The notes: a model not told the origin generated them from the sequence alone. Shown: positions 37,666-48,569, counted from the stretch's first letter. The stretch is DNA of 64,000 nucleotides from Azospirillum sp. TSH64 (GCF_003116035.1 NZ_LGQW01000015.1:862096-926095); one strand, 5' to 3'. Translations and numbers: made by a program.

Positions 37666-37744
37666 GTTTTGGGCCTTGCGCGTTCAGCAGACGTTGCCGA
37701 CGGACCCGATGGCCCGCCGGCGGTTCCGCCGCGACTGCCATTTG

Positions 37745-38000
37745 AATACCACTCTCTTGAAGTGCTAAGGATTCCTCGATCCTGTATCCGACCTCATGCC
37801 GGATTATGATCTTGGCCAATAGGATGCTGTCGATCAGCACGATGCGGATGCCCAATTGGTCGGCCATCACTCTGGCCGACGCGGTGAAAGCGGAGATGGT
37901 CGCGAACAGCCCCTTGGTCGCTTCGATCAGGTTCGGGGATCAGGCTCGGGCTGCCAAAGAAGTCGCGGATCGGCCCCACTCCCCAGCGCGAGACCGCTCC
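37745..38000 (-). pseudogene. Remnant of an Mrr-type restriction endonuclease (frameshifted C-terminus)
   Basis: On the minus strand one frame gives GPIRDFFGSPSLI (about 37976-37938). The next frame, entered after an in-frame TGA, gives EATKGLFATISAFTASARVM and then LGIRIVLIDSILLAKIIIRH followed by EVGYRIEESL. Together these match the end of the Mrr catalytic domain (pattern VxxFxG..ATKGxFxTTSxFTxxA...RIxLIDGxxLAxLMIxxxVG). At least one frameshift separates the halves, and the catalytic PD-ExK part and DNA-binding region are absent. It is therefore a dead fragment of a restriction enzyme, probably of a former island at the tRNA. Confidence 0.65.
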
Positions 38001-38035
38001 GTCCCCATGCGCAGCGTTAGATGTTACGATATATC

Positions 38036-38065
38036 TTGACGGACGCACCCGGATTTCACTATATA
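38036..38065 (+). promoter_or_regulatory. Strong promoter of a candidate small RNA
   Basis: TTGACG (38036-38041) and TATATA (38060-38065), spacer 18 bp, in an AT-richer context. It faces right and no ORF starts downstream before the terminator at 38103-38128. Confidence 0.6.
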
Positions 38066-38071
38066 TCTCGC

Positions 38072-38130
38072 AAATGGTTCGGGCTTTCTCGAACGGCGTT
38101 GAGGCTCTGGAGTGATCCAGAGCCTTTTCG
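38072..38130 (+). ncRNA. Candidate small RNA, about 60 nt
   Basis: A promoter at 38036-38065 and a strong terminator at 38103-38128 enclose about 60 transcribed bases with no start codon plus Shine-Dalgarno. The RNA would fold into a small hairpin (GTTCG..CGAAC, about 38078-38094) and the terminator stem. It lies between the Mrr remnant and the 3' end of the DUF3800 gene, on the opposite strand to both. Inferred only from signals; no known RNA family is recognised. Confidence 0.4.
38103..38128 (+). terminator. Terminator of the candidate small RNA, possibly shared with the DUF3800 gene
   Basis: GGCTCTGGA-GTGA-TCCAGAGCC is a perfect 9-bp stem with a tetraloop, followed by TTTTCGCTTTT on the plus strand. 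The DUF3800 stop is 12 bp away on the other strand. Confidence 0.85.
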
Positions 38131-38139
38131 CTTTTCAGG

Positions 38140-38964
38140 CTAGGGGAAGATTTTCAATCCGATCCCCTCATAACCTTTGACGCGGGATGTCGGGCGGTTC
38201 AGGCGAGCCATCCCGGTCAGGCCATCGGTCATCAACTTTTTTTCCACGATGCCGAAAGCGCGGTTGAATTGATCGGGCGCCAAGACATGACGGGCGACCG
38301 GATGCGCCGCCAGATCGGCCAGTTGCAGCCCCACCGAGTTGCAAGCTTTCGACGCGAAGCGCAACTCGAAATGATGATCCCAGTCTTCATACTCATCGAG
38401 AATACGGCGGAACTGTAATTCCAGATCCCTGTCTTCCGCCTTGCCCCGCGATTCGGCGATGATATGGGTGCGCTTTCCCTGCTGCCCCTGAGCGATCAGG
38501 AAGGGATAGGTTCGTTCAAGGCAGTATTCCAAAGACAGGTGATAGGGGTTGTATGGGTTCTTGTATTTTTGCTTATGCCTGATCTTGTCGATCGCTGTGA
38601 CGCAAAGGGTGAAGGGCGCTTCCTCGATTACGGCGGACAGACCATCCAAGAACGCGGTGCGCCTTCCGGCATCGCGCAGCACGGCGAAATCCCCCTGCTG
38701 CTTGCGGATGTCGCGGCTGTGCAACACAGTCAGGTCGTGGCCGAACGTGTCGAACTTCAAGCTGTCGAGCGCTGGCGCGACCTTGGTCGCGTAATCCGTT
38801 TTTCGCAGGATGCAGAAGGCCAGGGCGAACAGGGGAAATTCTGGGTTGATCGAGGTCAGGTTGTGATCGCCGCTCTCGTCCACGAAGACGATAAAGTCGC
38901 TGAAATCGCTATCTGTTTGGCTCAAAATCTCATCCCCGAAGAATGCGATCCGGTTGGCCTTCAC
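38140..38964 (-). CDS. DUF3800 domain protein
   Basis: 274 residues from GTG 38964; no other plausible start precedes the domain and the Shine-Dalgarno is weak. DUF3800 features: FIVFVDESGDHN (about 25-35), LHSRDIRKQQG, LEYCLERTYPF, EDRDLELQFRRIL, and VGLQLADLAAHPVARHV. The DES, HS.D and D acidic/His positions suggest an RNase H-like nuclease fold, which is the prediction for this family. DUF3800 genes often sit in phage or defence regions. Here base composition is less GC-rich than the neighbours, and a restriction-enzyme remnant and tRNA adjoin, fitting acquisition by transfer. Confidence 0.85.
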   Translation of the reverse strand: MKANRIAFFGDEILSQTDSDFSDFIVFVDESGDHNLTSINPEFPLFALAFCILRKTDYATKVAPALDSLKFDTFGHDLTVLHSRDIRKQQGDFAVLRDAGRRTAFLDGLSAVIEEAPFTLCVTAIDKIRHKQKYKNPYNPYHLSLEYCLERTYPFLIAQGQQGKRTHIIAESRGKAEDRDLELQFRRILDEYEDWDHHFELRFASKACNSVGLQLADLAAHPVARHVLAPDQFNRAFGIVEKKLMTDGLTGMARLNRPTSRVKGYEGIGLKIFP

Positions 38965-39275
38965 CTCGCGCCAGGATCGTTTTCCACTATGAAATCTCCC
39001 GCATAAAATGCGGAGAGAATTTCAAAATCATCTTAAAGGGGTTGGTGTGAAGGGGGCAACCACTGGGGTGAATCGAGGCGCCCCCTGTGCAACAGGCAAC
39101 AGTCAGGGCCTCGGCGGACACCCCAACTTCGCAATTCCAAGAGCTACCGGACCTTTCCGGCCATCTCCAGATCCTCCTCCCCGGTCAGGTGAACAAGGAA
39201 ACTGATGCGCCGGCAACAGCCATTGCCGGCGGTTCCGGTGGTCCATGGGTGGTTGCGGTCGGAAATCCCGAAATG
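38965..39275. other. Intergenic region between folC and the DUF3800 gene
   Basis: No gene is supported. It carries the inverted repeat at 38991-39023 and a looser GGGGGC...GCCCCC pairing near 39050-39090. AT content drops back to the normal low level after about 39060, which may mark the right edge of the island. Confidence 0.5.
38991..39023. repeat. Inverted repeat upstream of the DUF3800 gene
   Basis: GAAATCTCCCGCAT and ATGCGGAGAGAATTTC are inverted copies (two single-base bulges) around AAA. Located 27 bp upstream of the GTG, it could be an operator or an RNA hairpin in the leader. Confidence 0.55.
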
Positions 39276-40649
39276 TCACCCGTTCTCCGCCAGCACCGTG
39301 CCGGCAAGGTAGAGCGAGCCGCAGATCAGGACGCGCGCCGGGCTCTGCCGGTTGGCCACCAGATCGGCCAGGGCGGCGTCCACCCCGTCGGCGGCGGCGT
39401 GGTCGCGGATGCCGCAGAGATTGGCGGTCTCGCAGGATTCCTCGGCGGTGAAGCTGGCTTCCTCGCCGGGGATCGCCACCGCGCGCAGGGAATGGGTGAA
39501 GGGGGCCAGCGGCCCCAGGAACTCGAACGGATCCTTGCTGGACAGCATGCCGTAGATCAGCAGCAGCGGCAGAGGAGAGCCGCCATCCAATCCCTCATCC
39601 GCTTGCCCCGCATCCGCTTGCCCGCGCGACCAGTCGACCGCCTGGCGGGCCAGAACCTCGCCCGCCGAATCGTTGTGGCCGCCGTCCAGCCACAGCTCCC
39701 ACCCCGCGGGCAGGCTCTCGGCCAGCGGGCCGCGGGTCAGCCGTTGCAGGCGGGCCGGCCATTCGACGGCGGCGAGGCCTCGGCGCACCGCCTCGTCGTC
39801 CACCGCCAGCGGCAGATGGTCGAGGCAGGCGATGGCGACGCCGGCATTGGTGATCTGGTGGGCGCCGGCCAGTCCGGGCATCGGCAGGTCGAGCCGCCGC
39901 TTGGCGCTCTCGAAGCGGAAACCGTCCGGACGCTCCTCGACCGACCAGCTCTGGATCGGCGCGGCGATGGCGTTGGCGCGCAGGTTCAAGGCCTTCAGCG
40001 CGTCGGCTTCCGGCTGCGGCGCCAGGACCACGGGGACTCCAGGCTTGAAGATGCCGGCCTTCTCGCTGGCGATCTCCAGCAGCGAGTCGCCCAGGAACTG
40101 GCGATGATCGTAGGAGATGCGGGTGATCGCCGTCACCGCCGGCCTGTCCACCACATTGGTGGCGTCGAGCCGCCCGCCCAGGCCGGTCTCCAGCAGCACC
40201 ACTTCGGCCGGCACGCGGGAGAAGGCGAGGAAGGCGGCGACCGTCGTCACCTCGAAGAAGGTGATCGGGTTGCCGGCGTTGGCGACCTCGCATTCCTCCA
40301 GCAGGGCGGCCAGATGATCGTCGTCGATCAGGCGCCCCGCAAGGCGGATGCGCTCGTGGAAGCGGACGAGATGCGGCGAGGTGTAGACATGGACGCGATG
40401 GCCGGCCGCCTCCAGCATCGCGCGCAGGAAGGCGACCGTCGATCCCTTGCCGTTGGTGCCGGCGACATGGACCACCGGCGGCAGCTTCCGCTCCGGATGG
40501 TCCAGCGCCGCCAGCAGACGGTGCACCCGGTCCAGCGACAGGTCGATGACCTTGGGGTGAAGCCCCTTCAACCGATCCAGCACCGGATCGGAACGGGTCG
40601 CCGCCAGCCTTGCGGACGGGTTGGCCAGCGGGGTCGGGGCGTCGCTCAT
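39276..40649 (-). CDS. folC: Dihydrofolate synthase / folylpolyglutamate synthase
   Basis: 457 residues. It adds glutamate to dihydropteroate and to reduced folates in the cytosol. The Mur-ligase fold has P-loop HVAGTNGKGSTVAFL, TSPHLVRFHERI, LLETGLGGRLDATN and the C-terminal LWLDGGHNDSAG. A short acidic insert, GQADAGQADEGLDGG, is not typical. It follows accD by 38 bp, the conserved trpB-trpA-accD-folC order. Confidence 0.95.
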   Translation of the reverse strand: MSDAPTPLANPSARLAATRSDPVLDRLKGLHPKVIDLSLDRVHRLLAALDHPERKLPPVVHVAGTNGKGSTVAFLRAMLEAAGHRVHVYTSPHLVRFHERIRLAGRLIDDDHLAALLEECEVANAGNPITFFEVTTVAAFLAFSRVPAEVVLLETGLGGRLDATNVVDRPAVTAITRISYDHRQFLGDSLLEIASEKAGIFKPGVPVVLAPQPEADALKALNLRANAIAAPIQSWSVEERPDGFRFESAKRRLDLPMPGLAGAHQITNAGVAIACLDHLPLAVDDEAVRRGLAAVEWPARLQRLTRGPLAESLPAGWELWLDGGHNDSAGEVLARQAVDWSRGQADAGQADEGLDGGSPLPLLLIYGMLSSKDPFEFLGPLAPFTHSLRAVAIPGEEASFTAEESCETANLCGIRDHAAADGVDAALADLVANRQSPARVLICGSLYLAGTVLAENG

Positions 40650-40687
40650 GATCGTCTCTGGTCGGATTGTCGCAGGGGTATGGACGG

Positions 40688-41722
40688 TCAGTCGCCGGCC
40701 TGGACCGGCTCCGCCGTAGAGGCCGGCTGGGCCGCGGTCGCCTGGGTGGCAGGCGGCAGCGGCGTGCCCGGCTGGGACACCGCCCCCTGAGGCAGCTGGA
40801 CCGGCTCACCGCCGACGCCCTGGGCAACACCCTGGGCGGCGGTCAGGTCGATATCCTCGACCACCGCGTCGATCCGCGGCGTCATCAAGAGGCCGATGGT
40901 GCGGACAAGCGTCGGGCGCAGGTCGCGGCGGTGGACGACCATGTCGACCATGCCGTGCTCCAGCAGGTATTCGGACCGCTGGAACCCTTCGGGCAGGGTC
41001 TCGCGGATCGTGCTCTCGATCACGCGGGCGCCGGCGAAGCCGATCTGCGCGCCCTTCTCGGCGATGTGGATGTCGCCCAGCATGGCGAAGCTGGCGGTGA
41101 CGCCGCCGGTGGTCGGGTCGGTCAGCACCACGATGTAGGGCAGGCCGGCTTCCTTGACCATCTCCACCGCGATGGTGGTGCGCGGCATCTGCATCAGCGA
41201 CAGGATGCCTTCCTGCATGCGGGCGCCGCCCGAGGCCGGAACGACGATCAGCGGGGCGTTCTTCGCCACCGCCAGACGGGCGGCGGTCAGCAGCCCTTCA
41301 CCGACGGCGATGCCCATCGACCCGCCCATGAAGCCGAAATCGAAGGCGGCGACCACGGCGGCATGGCCGCCGATGCGGCCCTCGCCGACGACGATGGCGT
41401 CGGTGCGGCCGGTCTTGGTCTGGGCTTCCTTCAGGCGGTCGGTGTAGCGCTTCTGATCGCGGAACTTCAGCGGGTCGGCGACCGACTTCGGCAGCTCGAC
41501 GCCCTCATAGGCGCCGTCGTCGAACATCGTCTCCAGCCGCTTGACCGGGTCGAGCCGCATGTGGAAGCCGCAATGCTGGCAGACGTGCAGGTTCTCTTCC
41601 AGCTCGCGGTGGAACAGCATCGACTCGCAGCTCGGGCACTTGTGCCAGAGGTTGTCGGGCACTTCCTTGCGGGCATAGAGCGCGCGGATCTTGGGACGGA
41701 CGTAGTTGGTAAGCCAGTTCAT
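40688..41722 (-). CDS. accD: Acetyl-CoA carboxylase carboxyltransferase subunit beta
   Basis: 344 residues from ATG 41722 ([15 protein letters not shown]). The zinc finger [20 protein letters not shown] plus QHC is intact (CxxC-x15-CxxC). The carboxyltransferase fold has [31 protein letters not shown] and [17 protein letters not shown]. The C-terminal 60 residues are a Pro/Ala/Gln-rich tail absent from E. coli AccD. With AccA it transfers the carboxyl group to acetyl-CoA, the first step of fatty acid synthesis. Confidence 0.96.
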   Translation of the reverse strand: MNWLTNYVRPKIRALYARKEVPDNLWHKCPSCESMLFHRELEENLHVCQHCGFHMRLDPVKRLETMFDDGAYEGVELPKSVADPLKFRDQKRYTDRLKEAQTKTGRTDAIVVGEGRIGGHAAVVAAFDFGFMGGSMGIAVGEGLLTAARLAVAKNAPLIVVPASGGARMQEGILSLMQMPRTTIAVEMVKEAGLPYIVVLTDPTTGGVTASFAMLGDIHIAEKGAQIGFAGARVIESTIRETLPEGFQRSEYLLEHGMVDMVVHRRDLRPTLVRTIGLLMTPRIDAVVEDIDLTAAQGVAQGVGGEPVQLPQGAVSQPGTPLPPATQATAAQPASTAEPVQAGD

Positions 41723-41877
41723 GGAACGCCTTTCAACGACATGGCGGTACGCCGAAGCCCGGCGGCGGCCGGACATCGGGTCCGTGCCGCACCGGGCTCT
41801 TCAGCCGGTCGTCGCCATGAGCGATCGTGTTGCAGGTGTCGTAAAGCGGTTTGCCGTCGTTGTAAACCGTCCGTCCC

Positions 41878-42738
41878 TCAGCCCCGCGCCGCGCGCACGC
41901 CCTTGGCAAGCTCGCCGACGAAGCCCAGAACGTCCTCGACCGTGCCCGGCCTGACGCTGCCGGCCCCGTCAACTCCATCGGCCAGCCCATCGGCCAGACG
42001 GGTGACGATGGCGGAGCCGACCACGGCGGCGTCGGCAACGCGGGCGACCTCGGCGGCCTGATCCGGCGTCTTGATGCCGAAGCCGACGGCGACCGGCAGG
42101 CCGGTGTGGCGCTTCAGCCGGGCGACCGCCGCGTCGATGGCGGTGTTGGACGCGCTGGCGGTGCCGGTGATGCCGGCGATCGACACGTAATAGACGAAGC
42201 CCGAAGTGTTGCGCATCACGGCGGGCATGCGCGCCTCGTCGGTGGTCGGCGTCGTCAGGCGGACGAAGCTGACGCCGGCCTTCAGCGCCGGGAGGCACAG
42301 CTCCTCGTCCTCTTCCGGCGGCAGGTCGACGACGATCAGGCCATCCACCCCGGCTTCGCGCGCGGCGGCCAGGAAGGGCTCCACCCCATAGGCGTGGATC
42401 GGGTTGAAATAGCCCATCAGGATGATCGGGGTGTCGGCATCCAGCTTGCGGAAGCCGCGGACCATCTCCAGCGTCCTGCGCACCGTCATCCCGGCCTTCA
42501 ACGCGCGCAGCGAGGAGGCCTGGATCGCCGGGCCGTCGGCCATCGGGTCTGTGAAGGGCATGCCCAGCTCGATCAGGTCGGCGCCGGCGGCCGGCAGGCC
42601 GTTCAGCACCGCCTGCGACACGGCGGGATCGGGATCGCCGGCGGTGATGAAGGTGACCAGGCCGGCGCGGCCTTCCGCCTTCAGCGCGGCAAAACGGCGG
42701 GCGATGCGGCCGTCGGCCAGGACGTCCACGCTCTTCAT
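41878..42738 (-). CDS. trpA: Tryptophan synthase alpha chain
   Basis: 286 residues from ATG 42738 ([19 protein letters not shown]). It cleaves indole-3-glycerol phosphate to indole. Conserved catalytic Glu in [16 protein letters not shown] and Asp in [11 protein letters not shown], and the phosphate loop [13 protein letters not shown] and AAVVGSAIV are present. It lies 20 bp after trpB. trpF and other trp genes are not in the window. Confidence 0.97.
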   Translation of the reverse strand: MKSVDVLADGRIARRFAALKAEGRAGLVTFITAGDPDPAVSQAVLNGLPAAGADLIELGMPFTDPMADGPAIQASSLRALKAGMTVRRTLEMVRGFRKLDADTPIILMGYFNPIHAYGVEPFLAAAREAGVDGLIVVDLPPEEDEELCLPALKAGVSFVRLTTPTTDEARMPAVMRNTSGFVYYVSIAGITGTASASNTAIDAAVARLKRHTGLPVAVGFGIKTPDQAAEVARVADAAVVGSAIVTRLADGLADGVDGAGSVRPGTVEDVLGFVGELAKGVRAARG

Positions 42739-42758
42739 GACGGCACTCTCCACGGCGC

Positions 42759-43988
42759 TCACAGTTCCACTCCCAGATGCTTGGCGACGGAGAAGATGTC
42801 CTTGTCGCCGCGGCCCGACAGGCACAGCACCATCAGGTGGTCCTTGGGCAGGGTCGGCGCGCGCTTGATCACCTCGGCAAGGCCGTGGGCGGATTCGAGC
42901 GCCGGGATGATGCCCTCGGTGCGGGCGCAGAGCTGGAAGGCGTCCAGCGCCTCCTGGTCGGTGGCATAGGCGTAGTCGACGCGGCCGACGTCATGCAGCC
43001 AGCTGTGCTCCGGCCCGATGCCGGGATAGTCGAGACCGGCGGAGATCGAGTGGCCTTCGAGGATCTGGCCGTCCTCGTCCTGCAGCAGATAGGTGCGGTT
43101 GCCGTGCAGCACGCCGGGACGGCCGCCGTTGATCGAGGCGGCATGGTCGAGCGGACCCTTCTCGATGCCGCGGCCGGCGGCCTCGACGCCGATCATCTGC
43201 ACCGAGGGATCGTCGAGGAAGGGGTGGAACAGGCCGATGGCGTTGGAGCCGCCGCCGACGCAGGCGACCAGGCTGTCGGGCAGCCGGCCTTCCAGCTCCT
43301 GCATCTGGGTGCGCACCTCGTCGCCGATCACCGACTGGAAGTCGCGGACCATGGCGGGATAGGGGTGCGGGCCGGCGGCGGTGCCGATGATGTAGAAGGT
43401 GTCGGAAACGTTGGTGACCCAGTCGCGCAGCGCCTCGTTCATCGCGTCCTTCAGCGTGCCGCTGCCGGACGTCACCGGCCGGACCTCGGCGCCGAGCAGC
43501 TTCATGCGGAAGACGTTGGGCTGCTGGCGGGCGATGTCGGTCTCGCCCATGTAGATGACGCAGGGCATGTTGTAGAGCGCGCAGACCGTCGCGGTCGCCA
43601 CGCCATGCTGGCCGGCGCCCGTCTCGGCGATGATGCGGGTCTTGCCCATGCGCCGGGCCAGCAGGATCTGGCCGATGCAGTTGTTGATCTTGTGCGCGCC
43701 GGTGTGGTTCAGCTCCTCGCGCTTGAAGTAGATCTTGGCGCCGCCCAGCTGTTCGGTCAGGCGTTCCGCGTAATAGAGCGGGTTGGGCCGGCCGACATAC
43801 TGCTTCAGCTGCTGGCGCATCTCCCCTTCGAAGGCGGGATCGGCGCGTGCGTCGCGATAGGCCTTCTCGACCTCCAGGATCAGGGGCATCAGCGTCTCGG
43901 CGACGAAGCGGCCGCCAAAGATTCCGAAATGCCCGCGCTCGTCGGGACCGGAGCGGTAGGTGTTCAGTTTGGTCATCGTCTGCGGCAC
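42759..43988 (-). CDS. trpB: Tryptophan synthase beta chain
   Basis: 409 residues (an internal ATG at 43976 would give 405). It condenses indole with serine using PLP. The PLP lysine is in [16 protein letters not shown], the phosphate loop is [12 protein letters not shown], and [14 protein letters not shown] and the C-terminal LSGRGDKD are intact. First gene of trpB-trpA-accD-folC, divergent from the REC-HPt gene. Confidence 0.97.
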   Translation of the reverse strand: MPQTMTKLNTYRSGPDERGHFGIFGGRFVAETLMPLILEVEKAYRDARADPAFEGEMRQQLKQYVGRPNPLYYAERLTEQLGGAKIYFKREELNHTGAHKINNCIGQILLARRMGKTRIIAETGAGQHGVATATVCALYNMPCVIYMGETDIARQQPNVFRMKLLGAEVRPVTSGSGTLKDAMNEALRDWVTNVSDTFYIIGTAAGPHPYPAMVRDFQSVIGDEVRTQMQELEGRLPDSLVACVGGGSNAIGLFHPFLDDPSVQMIGVEAAGRGIEKGPLDHAASINGGRPGVLHGNRTYLLQDEDGQILEGHSISAGLDYPGIGPEHSWLHDVGRVDYAYATDQEALDAFQLCARTEGIIPALESAHGLAEVIKRAPTLPKDHLMVLCLSGRGDKDIFSVAKHLGVEL

Positions 43989-44142
43989 TGCCTGAAGTCG
44001 AAGGGAAGCTGTTTGTCAGGTGGGCGGCATCGGGTCCGGACACCGGCCAAGCGCGACACCATACCGGCGGGACGCGCCGATTTGAAGCGCCGGACGGCGG
44101 GACTCCGTGAATACCACCCGTCCGCATACATGGAGCGGGGCT

Positions 44143-44170
44143 TTGCAGCGGCAAGGCCGCGCCCTATACA
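44143..44170 (+). promoter_or_regulatory. Promoter of the REC-HPt gene
   Basis: TTGCAG (44143-44148) and TATACA (44165-44170) with a 16-bp spacer, 33 bp before the ATG at 44204. Confidence 0.65.
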
Positions 44171-44203
44171 CTGGCGCCTTCCTCATTGCGGAGCATGCGT
44201 GCG

Positions 44204-45076
44204 ATGACTGAGCGGACGCCGCCGTCGCTTCTCCCCACGGACGGTCAGCCGGCGCCCTGCCGGATTCTGGTGGTGGAGGACAGTCCGCTGAACCAGATGC
44301 TGGTCACCGCCATCCTGGCGCAGGCCGGGCACCGCGCCGACACCGCCAACAACGGGCTGGAGGCGGTGATGGCGGCGCAGGCCGGCGGCTACGACCTGAT
44401 CCTGATGGACCTGTCGATGCCGGAGATGGACGGGCTGACCGCCACCCGCCTGCTGCGCGAGCTGCCGGGGCCGGCCGGCCGGGTGCCGGTGGTGGCCATG
44501 ACCGCCGACACCGAAGAGGCCGACCGCATCCGCTGCCAGAATGCCGGCATGAACGACCATGTCGCCAAGCCGGTCGACCGGCTGCTGCTGCTGGAGACGG
44601 TGGAGAAATGGCTGCGCATCGCGACGGCGCAGGCATCGGCGGACCCGGACATGCCGGCCGGCTTCGGCCTCTGCGCATCGGTCGCGCCGGCGGAGGCGGG
44701 GGAGGTGCTGGACCGCGAGGTGCTGGCCCAGCTGGCGCAGGATCTGGATGCGGAACTGCTGACCGACGTGCTGCGGCAGTTCGTGGAGGAGACCCGCGAA
44801 CGGGTGGCGCGCATCGCCGGGGAGACCGACCGCGCCATCCTGACGCGCGAGGCGCACACGCTGAAAAGCACCGCCGGGACCTTCGGCGCCACCACCCTGT
44901 GCAGCGCCGCCCGCGCGCTGGAGATGGCCTGCCGGGCATCGCCGGCGGAGCGGGAGGAGGCCGGAAAAACGGCTGGGGACGGGTCGGCGGACGCGGTGGA
45001 GAGGCTGCGCGGCGACATTCCCCGGCTGGCCGGGGACGCCATCGCGGCCTACCGCGCCGCCGGGTATCCGGTCTGA
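44204..45076 (+). CDS. Response regulator with C-terminal HPt domain
   Basis: 290 residues from ATG 44204, with GGAG 10 bp upstream; two earlier starts (44186, 44195) have poor spacing. The receiver domain (about 20-140) has acidic ILVVEDSPLN, phospho-Asp in LILMDLSMPEMDG, Thr in AMTADTEEADR and Lys in HVAKPVD. The HPt domain (about 175-285) has the phospho-His in EAHTLKSTAGTFGA. A stand-alone REC-HPt protein has no output domain and probably relays phosphate from a hybrid kinase, possibly the one at 49153-53010 (inference). Confidence 0.88.
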   Translation: MTERTPPSLLPTDGQPAPCRILVVEDSPLNQMLVTAILAQAGHRADTANNGLEAVMAAQAGGYDLILMDLSMPEMDGLTATRLLRELPGPAGRVPVVAMTADTEEADRIRCQNAGMNDHVAKPVDRLLLLETVEKWLRIATAQASADPDMPAGFGLCASVAPAEAGEVLDREVLAQLAQDLDAELLTDVLRQFVEETRERVARIAGETDRAILTREAHTLKSTAGTFGATTLCSAARALEMACRASPAEREEAGKTAGDGSADAVERLRGDIPRLAGDAIAAYRAAGYPV

Positions 45077-45091
45077 TTCAGCGCGGGCCCG

Positions 45092-45301
45092 TCACTCGAC
45101 GACGCTGATGTTCACGGCGGAGTCCTTGCCGTTGTCGCCGCGGGCGACCTCGAACTGGACACGCTGGCCCTCCGACAGGGCATGCAGGCCGGAGCGCTGA
45201 ACCGCGGTGATGTGCACGAACACGTCCTTTGAACCGGCCTCCGGCGCGATGAAGCCGTAACCTTTGGTGGTGTTGAACCATTTTACGGTACCGTTGGTCA
45301 T
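45092..45301 (-). CDS. Cold-shock protein, CspA family
   Basis: 69 residues, an OB-fold RNA chaperone. RNP motifs KGYGFIAPE and DVFVHITAV are intact, preceded by GTVKWFNTTKG. A very strong Shine-Dalgarno (GGGGAGG) lies 4 bp from the ATG. The leader region upstream is long, as in cold-shock genes that are regulated by their 5' RNA, but no specific cold-box was identified. Confidence 0.95.
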   Translation of the reverse strand: MTNGTVKWFNTTKGYGFIAPEAGSKDVFVHITAVQRSGLHALSEGQRVQFEVARGDNGKDSAVNISVVE

Positions 45302-45636
45302 GGGCCTCCCCTTTGGTCACTGCAAGACAAGTCTTTGGCAAACGGCTGGGTCCAAGATCGCCGGCATCGGCCGCGCCGTGAGGCCTGCCGGGCAAGCGGA
45401 ACCAAGACATTGTGCGGGGAGGCTAGCCGCATGCTGTGGTTGCGGGCAATTCCATCTCACGGCATAGGACGAACGACGGCCAAATCCGGAGTGGAATTAC
45501 GACCAAGGCGACGGAGCTTTGTCGAAGGGTATTAGCCCGTTTCTTGGCGGATTCCAGGCGTGAGGCGGATTTTCTTGCCGAAATAAAGGGTTAGACCAAA
45601 GCCGGTCTGATGCGTCGGTCCGGTCGCCGGCCGAGG
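45302..45636. other. Region between the NtrC-type gene and cspA
   Basis: No gene is seen. It probably contains the long cspA leader and a weak terminator for the NtrC-type gene region (AGACC-AAAGCC-GGTCT, 45592-45607). No clear promoter could be placed. Confidence 0.5.
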
Positions 45637-47052
<1,416 letters not shown>

Positions 47053-47287
47053 GCTGTGTGCGACACGCGAAGGTAGGGACGGGACAGCTCCTATTGTCTA
47101 ACAGATAATTCTGAAAATCCCACCCCTCCGCGCATGCGCACGGTCACGAACGGATCGAAATCGTCGCCGGACCGGAAATGTCGCGGCCCGGCCGCTTGCC
47201 GGGGGCGGCGCGATGAACTATCAGCAGCGGGCATGAGGCGTCGGGAAGCGGGTCTTGGGAAACGGGCGCCGGAAAGAGGGGGTTCGC

Positions 47288-48523
47288 ATGGCCGATCACG
47301 CCAGTCTGGCCGGCAAGCGCGTTCTGCTGGTCATCGCCGGCGGCATCGCCGCCTACAAGAGCCTGGAGCTGATCCGCCGCCTGCGCGAGCGCGGCGTGAC
47401 GGTGCGGGCGGTGCTGACCGAGGCCGGCGCCCGCTTCGTCACCCCGTTGTCGGTACAGGCGCTGACCGAGGATACCGTCTACCGCGACCTGTGGTCGCTG
47501 ACCGACGAGTCGGAGATGGGCCACATCCGGCTGTCGCGCGAGGCCGACCTGCTGGTCGTGGCGCCGGCCACCGCCAACCTGCTGGCGCGGATGGCCGCCG
47601 GCATGGCCGACGATCTGGCCGCCACCGTGCTGCTGGCCACCGACAAGCCGGTGCTGGTCGCCCCCGCCATGAATGTGCGCATGTGGCAGCATGCCGCGAC
47701 CCAGGCCAACATGGCGCTGCTGGAAAGCCGCGGCGTGCTGCGCGTCGGCCCCAACGAGGGCGTGATGGCCTGCAACGAATACGGTCCCGGCCGCATGGCC
47801 GAGCCGATGGAGATCGTCGACGCCATCGCCGGTTTCTTCGCGCAAGCCTCCCACCGGCCGCTCGCCGGACGCCGCGCCATCGTCACCAGCGGCCCGACCC
47901 ACGAGCCGATCGACCCGGTGCGCTACATCGCCAACCGCTCGTCGGGCAAGCAGGGCCATGCCATCGCCGCGGCTCTGGCGACGCTGGGAGCCGAGGTGAC
48001 GCTGGTCAGCGGCCCGACCCGCCTGCCCGACCCGGCCGGATGCCGCGTCACCCATATCGAGACGGCGCGCGAGATGCTGGCGGCCTGCGAGGCGGCCTTG
48101 CCGGCCGACATCGCCGTCTGCGCCGCCGCGGTGGCGGACTGGCGCGTCGACGGTGCCAGCGACCGCAAGCTGAAGAAGGACGGCGGCGGCCCGCCCGCCC
48201 TGGCGCTGACCGAGAACCCCGACATCCTCGCCACCCTGTCCCGCCCCGGCGACCGCCGCCCGGCGCTGGTCGTCGGCTTCGCGGCGGAAACCGGCGACGT
48301 GCTGGCCTATGCCACCGCCAAGCGCGCCCGCAAGGGCTGCGACTGGATCGTCGCCAACGACGTCTCCCCCGGCACCGGCACCTTCGGCGGCAGCGACAAC
48401 ACCGTCCACCTGATCCGTGCCGACGGCGTCGAGTCCTGGCCCACCATGGCCAAGGACGCCGTCGCCTCCCGGCTGGCCCAGGCGGTGGCGGAGCATTTCA
48501 CCGAGACCCTCAAGGCGAAGTAG
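47288..48523 (+). CDS. coaBC: Phosphopantothenoylcysteine decarboxylase/synthase
   Basis: 411 residues from ATG 47288, preceded by GAGGGGG. A bifunctional coenzyme A enzyme. The N-terminal CoaC flavoprotein has [19 protein letters not shown], the substrate-clamp motif PAMNVRMWQ and [14 protein letters not shown]. The C-terminal CoaB part has [20 protein letters not shown] and the Lys motif RKLKKDGG. dut follows 46 bp later, the standard coaBC-dut pairing. Confidence 0.96.
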   Translation: MADHASLAGKRVLLVIAGGIAAYKSLELIRRLRERGVTVRAVLTEAGARFVTPLSVQALTEDTVYRDLWSLTDESEMGHIRLSREADLLVVAPATANLLARMAAGMADDLAATVLLATDKPVLVAPAMNVRMWQHAATQANMALLESRGVLRVGPNEGVMACNEYGPGRMAEPMEIVDAIAGFFAQASHRPLAGRRAIVTSGPTHEPIDPVRYIANRSSGKQGHAIAAALATLGAEVTLVSGPTRLPDPAGCRVTHIETAREMLAACEAALPADIAVCAAAVADWRVDGASDRKLKKDGGGPPALALTENPDILATLSRPGDRRPALVVGFAAETGDVLAYATAKRARKGCDWIVANDVSPGTGTFGGSDNTVHLIRADGVESWPTMAKDAVASRLAQAVAEHFTETLKAK

Positions 48524-48569
48524 CGTCTACCCGGCGACCGTCCGGCCATCCGACCACAGGAACCGCATC

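Noticed and set aside
38102..38128. Terminator belonging only to the DUF3800 gene
   Set aside because: The T-tracts lie on the plus-strand side, so the stem is better read as the end of a plus-strand RNA; shared use remains possible.
37583..39180. Attachment-site duplication of the tRNA-Ala 3' end bounding an island
   Set aside because: Only a 10-bp chance match (GATCCTCCTC near 39170) was found; too short for an att repeat, and no integrase gene is present.
45302..45636. Cold-shock thermosensor RNA in the cspA leader
   Set aside because: The leader is long but no conserved cold-box or alternative fold could be pointed out by eye.
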